Positions 46,579-59,059 of a stretch of DNA of 64,000 nt are shown piece by piece. Source of the stretch: Rotaria sordida. Taxonomy: Eukaryota > Rotifera > Eurotatoria > Philodinida > Philodinidae. Numbering within the stretch: position 1 is the first letter of the stretch; the number at the start of each line of letters is the position of its first letter. The notes under the pieces were generated by a model. It searched no databases. It saw only the letters and a program-made list of their open reading frames with translations, and was not told the origin of the DNA. The stretch is from NCBI GenBank assembly GCA_905250125.1, contig CAJNOL010000302.1, forward strand, positions 62,001-126,000, given 5' to 3'. The position numbers and the translations under genes are program-made.

Positions 46579-48767
46579 ATGTCCGAATCACTGAAGGAAA
46601 TGTTATTATTTAATGGCTCATATTGTCCGGCTATATTTGAATATCTTTGTTGGCCACAAACTGATGCTGATTTTTCAGTGAATATTTCATGTGGTGTATT
46701 GCGTCATGCAGGTGTTGATTCATCGAGTTAGTATTTATAATTTTTGAAATATTGATTTTTAAAAAATGTTTCATTTTTTTAGAATTTTTTAGTCGATATT
46801 GTCGACCATCGGGTAAATGGTCTAATTTTAATGTTACATCGTGTTTTTATCCCGATATTTTGGCTTTACTGGATAAATCATATATTCGAAGGCCACCAGA
46901 AGAAAGAGAAGTTTGTAAAAAAAAACAAGATTTTATTGATCTTCATTTATTTGATTATTTTTTTTTTGAAAAGGTTTTTGAAAGAATTGTTCGAGTTCTT
47001 CGTTATATTGAATTAGCTGGATTATCTATATCATTTGCTAGTATTCTTATTTCACTTTTTATATTTTTTTCTTTTAAGTGAGTTGAAAAGAGAGAAAAAA
47101 GTCAATAAATTGAATTTTAATTTAAATAGAATATTATACAATAGTCGAACAAAAATTCATATAAATCTTCTATTAGCAATTCTTATTCAAATAATTGCTC
47201 GAGTAGCAACATATGGGTATGTATTAATATGAAGAAATTCTTTTTGTTCTTTAAATAATTAAATTTTAATTTAGACTTCAAATGGCTCAATTAAAAAATT
47301 CACCAAAAAATGAATGTGATGTTTATGGAAGTGTTCATCCATATCCAACAACAACTTTATTTGATAAAATTTGTCCATTATGTATTTCATTTTTACAATT
47401 TGGTATAACAGCTATGTTTATGTGGATGCTTTGTGAAGGAATTCATCTGAATAGTATTTTAACAGTTAGTGTTTTTAAAACTCATCTTAAAACATATTAT
47501 TTTCAAATTATTGGATGGGGTAAAAATAAGAATTTTTATTAATAATTTTCAAATTTTGTTAATATTATTTAATAGTTGTACCATTTTGTTTAACATTAAG
47601 TTGGAGTATAATTATGATTGTTAAAGAACGTCATCGCAGGTTAGTTTAGATTAGAGAAAAAAAAAACAAAAAAAAATGTATAAATAATTTATGTAGATGT
47701 TTTATTAATTATAATCATTTAAAATATTATTGGGTTATTGATGGACCTCGATATGCAGTAATGATTGTAAGTTTTATTTTATAATTTATTTCTAAAAACA
47801 ATTTTTCTTTTTTAAAGATAAATATAATTTTTTTATTGAATATTACTCGAGTTTTAATGGTTAAAATCAGACAAGGTTCAGAAAAGCAAATACGTGAAGA
47901 GTAAGTTAAAATACTCGAATCTATTTTGCAAATATTAATTTGACAGAAAATCACGTTACATATATATATATATCAGGTGTTAAATTTTTCAAGATGGGTA
48001 AATTAACTTAAAAAAAAACGATTAAATAATATTTACTTCTATTGTTTCATTATTGATGATAGTTGAAATTGAAATCTTTTTTTTTTGTTTGTTAAAATTT
48101 GTTTTAGTAGACGTCGTGGTTCAACGAATGCAAAATCCGTTCGGTAAATGTTTTACTAATTTATTTTATTTATTATGAATTTCGATTTTTTTTTTAGGAA
48201 AGCCGTTAAATCAGCTATTTTTCTATTACCTTTATTAGGTATTACATATGTACTTGAAACATTTACTTCAGCAGGTAATTATTGAACAAAAATAACTACT
48301 GAATAAAATTGAATTCTGTTTTGAAAGATGACAAACCACTACCCATATTTGCTATCTATAGTACAGTGAATGTTATCTTAATGACACTTCAAGGATTTTA
48401 TTGTTCATTACTGTATTGTTTTCTTAATGCTGAAGTAAAGTTTAATTTAGTTTTATTTTTTTTTTATTAAAATAATTAAATGAATTTTTTAAGGTTCGTG
48501 AAATATTATCTCGACGTTTTCAAACAACACAATTTTGGTATCGTTGGAAACGATATTTAGGAAAACAAGATCAATATCGAAATCGAGCAGAAACTGGTGA
48601 AAATCGAACAAATTTAGATGTAGATGGACATGATATAATTTTACCGGTAAGATTTATGAAGAAAAAAAGAATTTTTTATTATTTTAATTATTAAATAGAA
48701 AAAACCTCCAATCGAATTAGAAGAACATCATTTAACATCAAACATCGATGGATATATTCAAAATTAA
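46579..48767 (+). CDS. Class B (secretin-family) neuropeptide GPCR, PDF-receptor-like
   Basis: Twelve exons: 46579-46726, 46783-47077, 47130-47216, 47275-47519, 47576-47639, 47697-47766, 47818-47900, 48108-48143, 48198-48274, 48328-48434, 48494-48646, 48699-48767. They sum to 1434 bp (477 aa), in phase throughout. The extracellular hormone-binding domain shows YCPAIFEYLCWPQT, NISC and YCRPSGKWSNFNVTSC. Seven hydrophobic spans follow, with RTKIHINLLL at the start of TM2, MWMLCEGIHL in TM3, and IYSTVNVILMTLQGFYCSLL with YCFLNAEVRE in TM7/helix 8. The class couples peptide hormones to G proteins at the plasma membrane. The closest match from memory is the PDF/calcitonin branch, but the ligand is uncertain. 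Five of the usual six ectodomain cysteines are present; the first Cys and a signal peptide are missing. An in-frame stop lies just before the ATG, so another 5' exon is likely. Exon 8 could start at 48108 or 48111. Confidence 0.85.
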
Positions 48768-48929
48768 CTTTAATCATTGATTTTGTTATTAAATTTTTTG
48801 TTTTTTTGGTGAACAAATTTTCTTTTTTTCTTCTTTCTATTTTTATTAATTAAACATTGTATTTTATTTTATTATTCTTTTCATCTTTTCAAACGAATGA
48901 AAAGTATAAATATGTATGTTTATTATAAT

Positions 48930-49745
48930 TTAGTGTTTTTGCACTGTACGTCCAAAAAATTTTTGTAAAACATAATTAGTTAAACGATGATCAGGATTAC
49001 AATCATAAGTAAGAATTGCATTAATACGTGGTAATTTTGATAAACGAACTTCAGTTACACGATGTGGATAAATTCGACCATTAAAAAGTACAAGACCACC
49101 AGCTTGAAAATCTTTTCGACTAATTATTTCCTGATTATTTTTTGTTTTATATTCAAACATACCTTCATTAGGTATAGATGCTTGTTGTAGAAGAAGATTA
49201 ACAAAAAAATGTGAATGATCTGTATGCCAACTAAGTTTATTTGATTGATTATAAATATTTATATATAAAGCACCTAATTCATCACAACTTGGATAAAGAT
49301 GTGGATATATTTGAATTATATCTGTTATAAAATCAATTAATGAATTCCATGAATAAATTTTACGAAGAAGAGATTCATTTGGAATTTGATCAAAAGCAAT
49401 TATTGTTTTACCACTCGATTCAATTTCATTTAAATTTTTTTCAGAATTTGATGTATTATAAAGATTGTCTGTATGTTCGACATATGAATTATATAATGTT
49501 TGAGGAGAATTTATTAATATAGAATTAATTTCATTAAGAATAGTTGAAAGAGTTTCATTTGTTAAAAAATGAGGAAGATATAAACAACCAGTTGAAAGAA
49601 ATTCTTGACGACTATTTAATATTAATTGATCATATGCATTTGATTCACGATCATGTAAAGGATAAGTTTTATAATTAATTAATGTATGAGTTCTACGAAA
49701 TGTTGATTTAACAATTTGAAATGTTGAAAAAATTCTTAATAACAT
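48930..49745 (-). CDS. Fe(II)/2-oxoglutarate-dependent oxygenase (HalD/BesD-like fold)
   Basis: One intron-less frame of 271 aa. The double-stranded beta-helix metal site reads WHTDHSHFFVNLLLQ (H174, D176) and GRIYPHRVTEV (H228), with R240 placed to bind the 2-oxoglutarate carboxylate. The segment GGLVLFNGRIYPHRV through AILTYDCNP and KFFGR resembles bacterial and fungal enzymes of the HalD/BesD kind. The halogenases of that group have Gly in place of the Asp; here the Asp is present, so hydroxylation is expected. The substrate is unknown. The first 20 residues are basic and hydrophobic (MLLRIFSTFQIVKSTFRR), which would suit a mitochondrial target signal. The gene is convergent with the GPCR (162 bp between stops). 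Being intron-less among intron-rich neighbours, it is a candidate for horizontal acquisition, although its codon use looks native. Confidence 0.75.
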   Translation of the reverse strand: MLLRIFSTFQIVKSTFRRTHTLINYKTYPLHDRESNAYDQLILNSRQEFLSTGCLYLPHFLTNETLSTILNEINSILINSPQTLYNSYVEHTDNLYNTSNSEKNLNEIESSGKTIIAFDQIPNESLLRKIYSWNSLIDFITDIIQIYPHLYPSCDELGALYINIYNQSNKLSWHTDHSHFFVNLLLQQASIPNEGMFEYKTKNNQEIISRKDFQAGGLVLFNGRIYPHRVTEVRLSKLPRINAILTYDCNPDHRLTNYVLQKFFGRTVQKH

Positions 49746-50502
49746 TGATACTTTATATTTAAATTTGATTTAAACAATAAGAACCAATATATTTGATGAC
49801 AAATGATAGATAAGATAGCTTTTTCTTTTTTATGAAGAAAAGAAAAATAAGATAACATATTATTTAAAATGACTATCTTATCAAACTAAAATTATTATCA
49901 TTCATTTAGTAATTTCAACTTGAAATGATTTCATTCATCATTAGTTGAAAAACTAAGAGGCACCCATAAAACACATTTGGTCAAAAGTCGTTTTTTTTAC
50001 TTCTTCCCCTTTCAATCTGGATTTGCTCCGGTTTGATCGATTTCTCTTCTTCCTCTAGATTTCCGATATTCAAATTTGTTTAAGAAAGAGTTATTGTTGT
50101 CATGTCCATTGGACATGATATATCCTTTTCTCTCTTATGCTTGTTTGTTTCTTTCACACTCCTCTCACATGTCTTTTTCCTCCTCTCCCATTCCTTTCCC
50201 TCCTCTCACATTTTTCGTTATCTTGAGTGGGAGAGTGTGTGTTGGATCGCGACATATGTATGAGAGAAGGCGTTGGAAGCGGCAGATATATATTGTTCTG
50301 TTCTTGTGTGTTTGGGTGTGCGTCATTATTTTTTCTCCATATGAATTTGTGTTCGATAGTCAAATAAAATCTTTGACATCACAGTTGTCTACTTCCGTTG
50401 TATTTTTATTCCTATTCGATCACAATTCATTAACTAACGCGGGAATCTCCTCAGCTACCCCCTTCCGTTTTCAATAATTTTTTTTTACCTATAGATACAA
50501 CA
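49746..50502. other. Upstream region of the oxygenase gene
   Basis: Contains a pyrimidine-rich, GC-richer tract at about 50040-50240 with CCTCTCC repeats. The 133-codon open frame at 50076-50477 runs through this biased tract and looks compositional rather than coding. Confidence 0.4.
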
Positions 50503-50912
50503 TCGTGGTCTAATAGAAACTCTAAAAGGATTTGAGTTCCTATTAATATTTGACTAAGCTATCGAATTTTTACTACGTCTATTTTCTAGAAGCCCCTGTA
50601 CACCTCAGATTTCCGTAAAACTCGTATTTTTTTAAATTCTTTATCTGAAATCTTGTGCATATTGAGAACTCAATCAGACTAGCTTCTATAAAAAAATTCA
50701 GAAGTTTTGAACAAATTCTTTTCAAGATATGAAACTTTCACAAAAAGCTAGCCTAGTTGAGTTCTCTATAAGCGCCAAGTTTCAAATCATAATTCGAAAA
50801 TACAAGTTTTCTGAAAACCTTAAATCTCTAGAAAATAGACATATTAAAAATTCGATATTTTAATCAAATATAAATAAGAACCCGAATCTTTTTAGGATTT
50901 TAATTACAACAC
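50503..50912. mobile_element. Inverted-repeat element, about 410 bp
   Basis: Left and right arms of about 190 bp are inverted copies at moderate identity. Shared blocks are ATCGAATTTTTA, GTCTATTTTCTAGA and TTGAGAACTCAA with GCTAGC-like sequence near the centre. The spacer is small, so it would form a long hairpin if transcribed. No coding potential. Confidence 0.6.
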
Positions 50913-52929
50913 TGTGTGGGATCTATAGGCAAAAATCATTGAAACTGGAAGGATGTAGTTTAAGAGGCATCCTCGATTCGATTTCTTGAAATCCTAACAA
51001 CTCCAATCAAACTTTGACAACTTTTGGTAGAATTCTTTCCACTTGATTTCGATACCCTTGGACAGTCTAAATACAGTTAAAAGTAACCTATCGGATTGTT
51101 TAGTATCCTACTCGATCTGAAAACTTTTGTGAAAGTGTCTTACGGAGTCCTAGTATTGAATCCTTCGTTTTGAATACATATAAAACACAAAAAAACAACT
51201 ATGAGGTTCTCGTTCAATCTAATTGACAAATACTCTTGCTCACACTAAAGTTCGGCCCGAAAGACAATTAAATCTAACCTCGATCTGTTAAAGAAATGAG
51301 AAATCTTACTTAAAAAAAAAGATATAACACACCTATCGTGTATTGATATTGTGATGACGAATGGATGTTGATGATGAGGTTTTATTAATACAATAAAATC
51401 GAAGATTATAATAATGGAAGAACAAAACAAAATAGATGCTGTCGAAACTTCTTAAGCATTCGTGAGAAACAGCGAAAAAATTGATAACAAGCACTTGGAC
51501 GTCCATATGCATTTGACTCCTCTTGTTTTCTTCTTCTTTCCTTATCTTGGACGCCTTTTATGTATAGTTCTTAAGAACGATAAAAATATTTGCTTAATAT
51601 TTTTTGATAGGATTAGTCTTCAGTTTTCAAAAAAGACAAAATAATAATTATGTCATGTTCGATCATTAAATTTCAACTATTGAAGTAAATCAGATATATT
51701 GATCATGTATTTCTTACATAGCGTTTCATTCAAAAAAAAAATTGAATGATTAATTTGTATGAGATTTACTAACGACATAGACATTTGACATTGAATGTCG
51801 ATAGCGAAATCTCAATATTATTCTAGCACAAGCTGTTAGCTCGGAAGATTATTTTTAAATTAAATCCAAAGCGATATAAATGCTCGTGCTGTATTCTTCA
51901 ACATTAACAGAATAATTATAACTTGTAGAAAGTAAGATGAGAAGAAAACTCATCGCAAAGTGACCTAATAATCGAAAATTCAATAGCCAACGAAGAGTGT
52001 ATTCTTTTAGTAAGATTCGAACCCATTTTATACATGTCTGTAACAGATGCTCTCTCCTGTATGCTAAAATAGAATTATTCTTGTCAATAACCGAATGATA
52101 AGTAACAATCAATAGAAATAAGTATAAATTATAAAGATGCATCAGTGAAATTACTATTTTTCTATTCGAAATAATTATATTTTTTTTTACGTTCAATTCA
52201 GAAGTGCCTCTATGTTACCAGCATGAGGAGGTCAATTGGAAAATTTTTGATAAAGTTGACCGGATTTTGCCACAGAGTCATACGTTTTTCTAGGTATTGG
52301 TGAGCGAAAAAAACAGTGAAACGCTGAAATTCCCTTGGCCCTGGTTCAACTAAAAAATTCTGTTCTTAAAATGGATCCTTTGAAGATAACTCAAGCAAAT
52401 TCACGGTATAACATCATATTTGTTGTATTACTATGCGTTCAGCAAGCTTTTTCCAAAAACAATTTTTGTCAATTTCTTTTCTTCACACACGTGCGTCGGC
52501 ATTTATTATCATTTAAGTAATAATATTAGTAACGACAACTATTCATCTATTTCGTATTCTATTAATTTCGATAACTGAACACAATAAAATCAATAAATAA
52601 ATATGGCAATATTCTCGTTGAAAGATTTATCTAATGAACTCTTAATTTTTTTTTTATGGAACAAAATTTGAATTATTGAAATAACTTTTGTAATTAAATA
52701 AATGATTTAATATTCTTCTATGAACATGTATTTTAATCATATTGATCTGTCGTCAATATTAATAAACAAACGAATTATATAGAAATTTCGAAAAATATAT
52801 TTTTCTGATATAAATTATCATATGTATTTATTAATAATTGATAATTATCAAATAGAAAATAATTTTCTTGAAGAAAAACAAATTTTATTCAAATAAAAAA
52901 TTTGTATCAAAATAAAATTATTGATCATG
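50913..52929. other. Intergenic, no gene seen
   Basis: AT-rich. Open frames of 60-110 codons near 51245-52196 have no recognisable motif, and no exon chain is visible. Confidence 0.4.
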
Positions 52930-53820
52930 AAATTGATTTACAATAAGATTTATTCAAACGATTAAAACCGAATATATAAAATATAGGTATTAATGAATTT
53001 AATCAAGAAAATAAATATAAAAAATTTTTATCAACATCTTTAAAACGACTTGATATTGGATTAGAAACAGAAGAAAATTTATTTTATCTGTTTATTCAAT
53101 CAATTTGATCTATCATTTACATCGACTCATATAATATTATCAGAATATTTGCGATTATTTAGTTTTCAGTTTCTAATGAATATTAAAAAACTTTATGTTT
53201 CAATTATCTCAATTGATAAGACAGATTATTATCATTCAGCTATTTTTTCTTACCTTATTGAATGGATTTTCCATCAGAAGTTTGTTAATATTCGTTTTAT
53301 TCAATGTCACTTCTTCTTTCATCGAATAATAAAAATTATTGAAAACTATTAACTTTTATGCGTTAAACAACAATAATAAATGTGAAATCGTGGGAAATAT
53401 TATTTGAAAAAAGATACAATTCAATCTTTAATTATTAAATAATAAACATATTCAATTATTTGATAGTGAAGAATCAAAATTTGAGTTTCAAAAAAAAATT
53501 CAATTGATTATAATTTATTTACTAATTTCTTTCGAATATATTCCTCAAAATTTGATACATTACATAGAATTATATTATCTAGATAAATTTATTAAAGGAT
53601 TATATCATATTTAATATTGAAATGAAATTTTGCATCAGTTAATATTGATATTCATATTGTTATTTATCATTTAAATATTTTTAAAGGAACATATTTGTAC
53701 TATGCTAAATTCTATACTTCAGCACTCATTTTAGATCGTGTTTCACAAAATACTGAATTCTCAATGCCAATCGTTAATGGAATTATACCTATTTATGACG
53801 TGTGTGTAGAAGTTTAATGG
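52930..53820 (+). pseudogene. AT-rich coding relic, possibly of an F-box/LRR-type gene
   Basis: Several short open pieces on the + strand read like protein with leucine-rich spacing, for example FDLSFTSTHIILSEYLRLFS, then FLMNIKKLYVSIISI, then SAIFSYLIEWIFHQKFVNIR, separated by stops and frame changes. The rhythm resembles the C-terminal halves of fast-evolving F-box/LRR genes that are common in such genomes, but no F-box is seen. Family assignment is weak; the state of decay is fairly clear. Confidence 0.35.
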
Positions 53821-54001
53821 AAGGTTCTCAATATTTTTATTTTAATGACAACTATTCTATCGAAATACATTGAAAAAAAATAGTAATTTTGTTTTTTAGT
53901 AAGAATATTTTATAGGAGATAAAGGTTTATAATATGAGGACAAAAATTTGCAATTAATTATTTAGTTGCAAGAACCAAAAAAAATGAGAAATAAGAAAAT
54001 A

Positions 54002-55734
54002 TTAGAATAAAAATTTCAGTAAATATAAATGAACAATTTGAATATATATAACGTTCGATATTGATTTTATATTAGCTTTTGATTTACATCCATCTCTCTT
54101 TATATAATCACCCCAACATGCCGCATATGCCATTTTATGTGCAATTGTATGTTGTTCCATAGTTCCAATAAATAAATGACTCCATGGTCCCTGAGCATAT
54201 ACAGCTACATCTTCACCAGCATGTGTTTCAGCTTTCATTGGTAAAGCTGTTGGTGCTAAATAATTCGTTGAATTTGTATCAAGTGAATAAAGATAAGTTG
54301 CATTTCTTGCTGCATGAAAATTCGGTCCATTTCCATAAGCAATTATATTAATAGGTAATTTATCAATATCACTAACATTCAATCGTTCTAATGTACTAAA
54401 ACCTAAAATATTTAAACCACGTGATCCATAAGCACCAAATGTAAATACATGTGAATGATCGGCAGTAACAACAAGAAGTGTATCATCAAGAATATTTTTT
54501 TCTTTTAATAATTGTTTAACTTTTCCAATAGTATCATCGAATTCAACAAATTCATCTAATGCATATCTTGGTCGTGTTTCATGATGTCCATGATCAATTT
54601 TTCCGCTTTCAACAAAAAGAAAAAAATTTTGATTTGATTTTAAAAAATGTTCAACAGCAAATATAGTCATTTCGGATAGACTTGGTTCATCACTTTCACT
54701 TATAATTCGATCTGTTTCATATTGCATATGATCACGATTAAATAATCCTAATATTGGTGTTGATGAACCTAACTTGATTTTATTCATTTCAGTTCTATTC
54801 CATATAAAATGTCCTCGCCAATATGTATCAATAAGTGATCTATTATCTGTCCGAGAATTAAATAATGATGGATCTTCGATATCATGTGTCGTATTCGGAT
54901 AAAAATATCGGCGACCACCTCCAAACATAATGTCAATAGGTGGAGAACGTAAGACAAGTTGATGGGCCACATCAACACAACCTTGTTTAGCTTCATTATC
55001 ACCAAAATATTTTGAATCATACGCTTCCCAACCACGTTCAGGTACATGAGCATAACCAGCAGCTGGTGAAGCATGAGTTATACGAGCTGTTGTAACAATA
55101 CCAACTTTTTTACCTTGATAAAAATGAAAAACAGATAATGATTTGAAAAGAAAAACGAATAATGAAATTATCTACCGAGCTGCTGAGCCCAATCGATAAT
55201 ACTTGTAACATTTGTACCAATTGAACTTGGACAATTCTTTCGTTCTGCTCGTCCATCTACTCCAGCCGTACCTAATTGTGCTTTAACACCACATAAGTAC
55301 GCTGTTGCTGTCGCTGCTGAATCTGGTGTTTGATGATCAATGTTATATCTAAATGATTATTTTCAAAAAATCAAAAATCAAAATTCAAACAAAAAGCAAA
55401 AAACGTACGTTTTAGCTAAACCTAAATGTGTAAATTGTTCCATTTCTGTAATAAAATCTTCTCCCAATTCTCCTCTAACTTGTCCTTTACGAATTCTTCC
55501 TGCAGTAACAGTTGATACACCCATGCCATCACCCACGAATAAAATGACATTTTTAGCAATTCTTGTATTTTCACGTATTTTTAATGACTCTTCAATTGAT
55601 ATTCGTGCTTGTTCTCTCCAAAATGAAGCACTTTTTTCAATTGTCCAATTGACTCGACCACAATTGATAAGATTATTATTCCACAAAATAAAACAAATAA
55701 TCAACAACAAAAGTTCTAAGAAAAAAGACATCAT
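54002..55734 (-). CDS. Alkaline phosphatase, GPI-anchored type
   Basis: Three exons: 55734-55409, 55348-55176, 55113-54002. They sum to 1611 bp (536 aa), the usual animal length, and the phases close. A signal peptide (MMSFFLELLLLIICFILW) starts the chain. The zinc/magnesium site is complete: D69 in FVGDGMG, the nucleophile S119 in TPDSAATATAYLCGVK, H180 and S182 in ITHASPAAGYAH, E335, D340 and H344 in VESGKIDHGHHE, D385 and H386 in VTADHSHVFTFG, and H464 in ETHAGEDVAVYAQGP. The hydrophobic C-terminus (IYIQIVHLYLLKFLF) fits a GPI-attachment signal. The enzyme hydrolyses phosphomonoesters at the outer cell surface. The start is the first of two Mets. A human-type Thr is Ser at position 182, which is conservative. 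Introns are 62 and 60 bp. Confidence 0.93.
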
Positions 55735-58529
55735 TTTGTAACTATTATTGACACAATTATTCTTGTATTAACATCTATATTGTTCGATCATCATAATCTT
55801 CTAGACCTTTATGTTTTTATTTCAATAATAACAGGAAAAGCAAGAGAACAAATGTTAACTATCTGCAGAATTATCTTCGGGAATACGGAACTACTACTAA
55901 TTATTGCTATCATGAGATTAGTTATTCTAAATAGACTTGTTGTTTTGCAAAGAATAGGCGTAAGTAAATGAAGAAACATAGCTATCGACAAAAGGAAAAA
56001 TGAGCAAAAGCATAATAAAGATATTAGCGAATACGACGGAACGAATATTTATTTGTCAACAGCTTTGCTAACTTAATAGATTCGATGAATGAAGTGGAAT
56101 ACTATATATATTTCTTCGAGCTGGAAAAATATTTCCAGATCAATTGTTAAATTTTGGTATATATCTCGAAATTAATTTAAACAAAAAAAATGTCTTTATA
56201 TATCAACTATTTTTACCTTGTTGTAAAAGAACTTCCAAATTCCAATCTTTCTCAAGAAAGATTTTAGTGAAGATTTTTCAAACTTTCACGATAGATAGAA
56301 TTCGACGAGTGGAATAAAAGTTATCATAGACTCAAAATATCCTTAATTGCTTTCTTATGGAAAATCTTGAGTGTGCAAGGACAAAAAAATGATCTGAAGT
56401 ATTTCCCCGAATTATCAGACCTTCTAAAAAATCAGGAAACTTTCCAATTTTGTAATCTTCGTTTTTATTTTTTTCTCGCAACTTTTGAAATATTTTTGAA
56501 TTCTAGTTTTTCTGTCCTTGGCAGAAATATAGCAATTACTCATTACTGCATGTGTATAGAGTTCATTTCTCCTGTCAATATTCTTGTTAGCTATTCATTT
56601 TTGTTATTGCAGAAGATGATGCCTTGCCGAACAATCTTTCATCGTGCTCTTATATTATCTCAATATCAGACATGTTGTATCTTAGAAGTTTCAAGCTTTT
56701 TTTTTGCATACGTGAAATTAATTTTTAGTTCTGCGCATACTGACTTAACTCTACATGTATATTGTTTCTAATCGGATTTTTTTTTGTTATGAAATATCTT
56801 TTTTTTTTTGGTAATATGAAGATAAATGAATAGAAAAAGAGTAAAGTATATTATATTAATAGGACAACAAAACAAATATCTTAACAAAAGAAAAATTGCT
56901 TTCGGATTTCGAACAAACACATTCTAATTATTTTGACTTTTCGATCTGACAACTCTGGTTTCTTCTCACCCTGCAAAAACTCATATTATGTTTTCTCATG
57001 TTGAAACTTTTCCTTTGGAAACTATGATTGAATCTGGTTGTGTATCTTCTTTTTCTTTGAAAAATATTGTTCCTGAGAAGCAAAAGAACCAAAATATAGG
57101 AGACATCATTGCAACAAAAGTCATTGGAAAACATTTTTCTTTTCGAATGATGCTAGTTTTGTAAAATCTCCCAAATTTCATAAGTACAAGAGTTTCAAGA
57201 CAGAAAAAAATACCCATTGCAATTTGATTGAAGTATATGTAACATAATTTTGAACTCAATCGACGGTATCGTAGGGAGAAAACGCAGACGTTTTTGGTAT
57301 AAAGTGTTTTTTTACAAGTTTTTTATATGCACAAAGAAGGTTTTTGAATTCTCAAAAATTGCTTATTCGATAGCAAGTATTTAAATCATCATAGCAAATA
57401 TCAAAAATGAAAAAAATTGGGAAAGGAGAAAAATCCTCTAACATACAATTATACATTCTAAACGTGATATTATTTAAGGATTAAACTATTCACCGGTGGA
57501 CTTGTGAGAAAATCTTAGCCTTGTACCTCTCTTCTTTCGAATAAATTTCAAGACTGATCGATCAATATAACCTGCGTGATTATTTCACTTACTTTTATTT
57601 ACCATTGCAAGCATATAAGATTTGAAGAAGAAAAATTTCTCAAAAATAATACTATTGAAAATTGATAAAATACCAATTGCACATAAAATAATAGATGTTT
57701 CAGTCTGAAAAAAAAAATATTATGATGAAGAAACACGCCTAATAAGTACTGAAATACTTATATTTATCTGTTACTGTTTTCTCTCTCTTGGGTGATAAAT
57801 AAAAAGGTTAGACGAATACGTGATAGACTTCTTATCATGCTGCAATTATTATTCCTTGGATGATTTTACCAATCCTGTTTTTTTATACTATGCGCTCTTG
57901 ATGATTATATGTCCTATTCTCTGACATAGAAAAATAAACAAAAATTTCAAATAACAAAAGACATTATACAGTTAAATGTTACCCAAACGATAAAACAAAA
58001 TATATATATTAGAAACAAAAGATGTTGATATATGCTCTTAATCATCTGCAGATTTCCTAAGCATAGAAATGAATATTATAAATAAAATATTGCATACAAT
58101 CTTATACAGAATATTCCTTTACATTCATTATTACAACAGTAAATATCGTAGGTAAATGAATGTTACAAGTCGAAGAAGTTTATAAATAAAGTTGATCATT
58201 TTCTAGAGTAACAACTTCTATTTAGAACCAACTCGAATTGTAGTCTTAATAAACTAATTTTTTTGAAAATATGAAGATATCGGATTTTATCTGGTTTATC
58301 TCTTGTATATGAATTTGATTATGTTTTTTGTTTTGTCAAACATTTCATAATAAAGAAATATTTTGCTATTATTTATCTAAAAGATGGCATTGATGACTAT
58401 TCTTATAGGATTAATAATAATAAAACATAAATGATGATGCTATTATAATCCCATAACTCAATCGCCACCGTGCATTACAAATCAACTTACTTTTTTTTTC
58501 TTGACATCTCGAATATGTTTAACCAAACT
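55735..58529. other. Intergenic upstream of alkaline phosphatase
   Basis: No exon chain recognised. Open frames of 60-134 codons near 55780-57259, the longest at 56367-56771 (+), have no motif I know. The alkaline phosphatase promoter lies at the left end. Confidence 0.4.
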
Positions 58530-58690
58530 ATGATGGACAACGAGGCCCATGAATCTACTGACTCATGAAACAACACACAAACATGAGTATACATAGCTAT
58601 ACAGAGAGAGAGAAAGAAAATGTGATGAAGCACAGCAGGATGCCGACAGGTGATGATAGTGTCCATGTAATGATGGCTTCTGTCACATAC
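58530..58690. repeat. Direct repeat A, copy 1
   Basis: About 160 bp shared with 60270-60425 in the same orientation: GGACAACGAGG(C/T)CCATGA, CTCATGAAACAACACACAAA, CATGAGTATA, then GATGATAGT with TCCATGTAATGATGG. It contains a hairpin, CATGAATC/GACTCATG, which is perfect in the other copy. Not coding in a conserved frame. Confidence 0.7.
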
Positions 58691-59059
58691 TCGCCCATCA
58701 AGATGCAAGTGCTCTCGCACAAATACAAGTGATTGGCAAAAAAAAAGAGAAAAGATAATGTAGATCGTTCAAAACAAATTGATGAGAATTGATTTAATAG
58801 AATGAATGAGAAGAAAAAGAAGAAAATACGTTAACGCTAAATTGCTTGATTAGAATATTCAACAGAAAAGATAGTAAAGAAAAAGAACCATAAAAGAATA
58901 ATACTCAGACATTCATTCAAAAAAAAAAGATGTACATTTGCTTAGTTTTTGCCTTTGCTTGAAAAATGTGCTGTTTGTGGTTGTATTTTTAATAGACGAA
59001 CTGCAGAACTTGAAACGGAAAGAATTATCACCGAAGTGAACAATGATTAAGTGACTTGA

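Noticed and set aside
50076-50477. 133-codon open frame
   Set aside because: It lies in a pyrimidine-rich tract that lacks stops because of composition. The translation is repetitive Ser/Pro/Phe without a domain, and the opposite strand is also open.
54784-55074. 96-codon minus-strand frame overlapping alkaline phosphatase
   Set aside because: A different frame over exon 3 of a gene whose catalytic motifs are all in the other frame.
56367-56771. 134-codon open frame upstream of alkaline phosphatase
   Set aside because: No recognisable motif or splice partners. Phe/Ser/Leu-rich, as expected from T-rich DNA.
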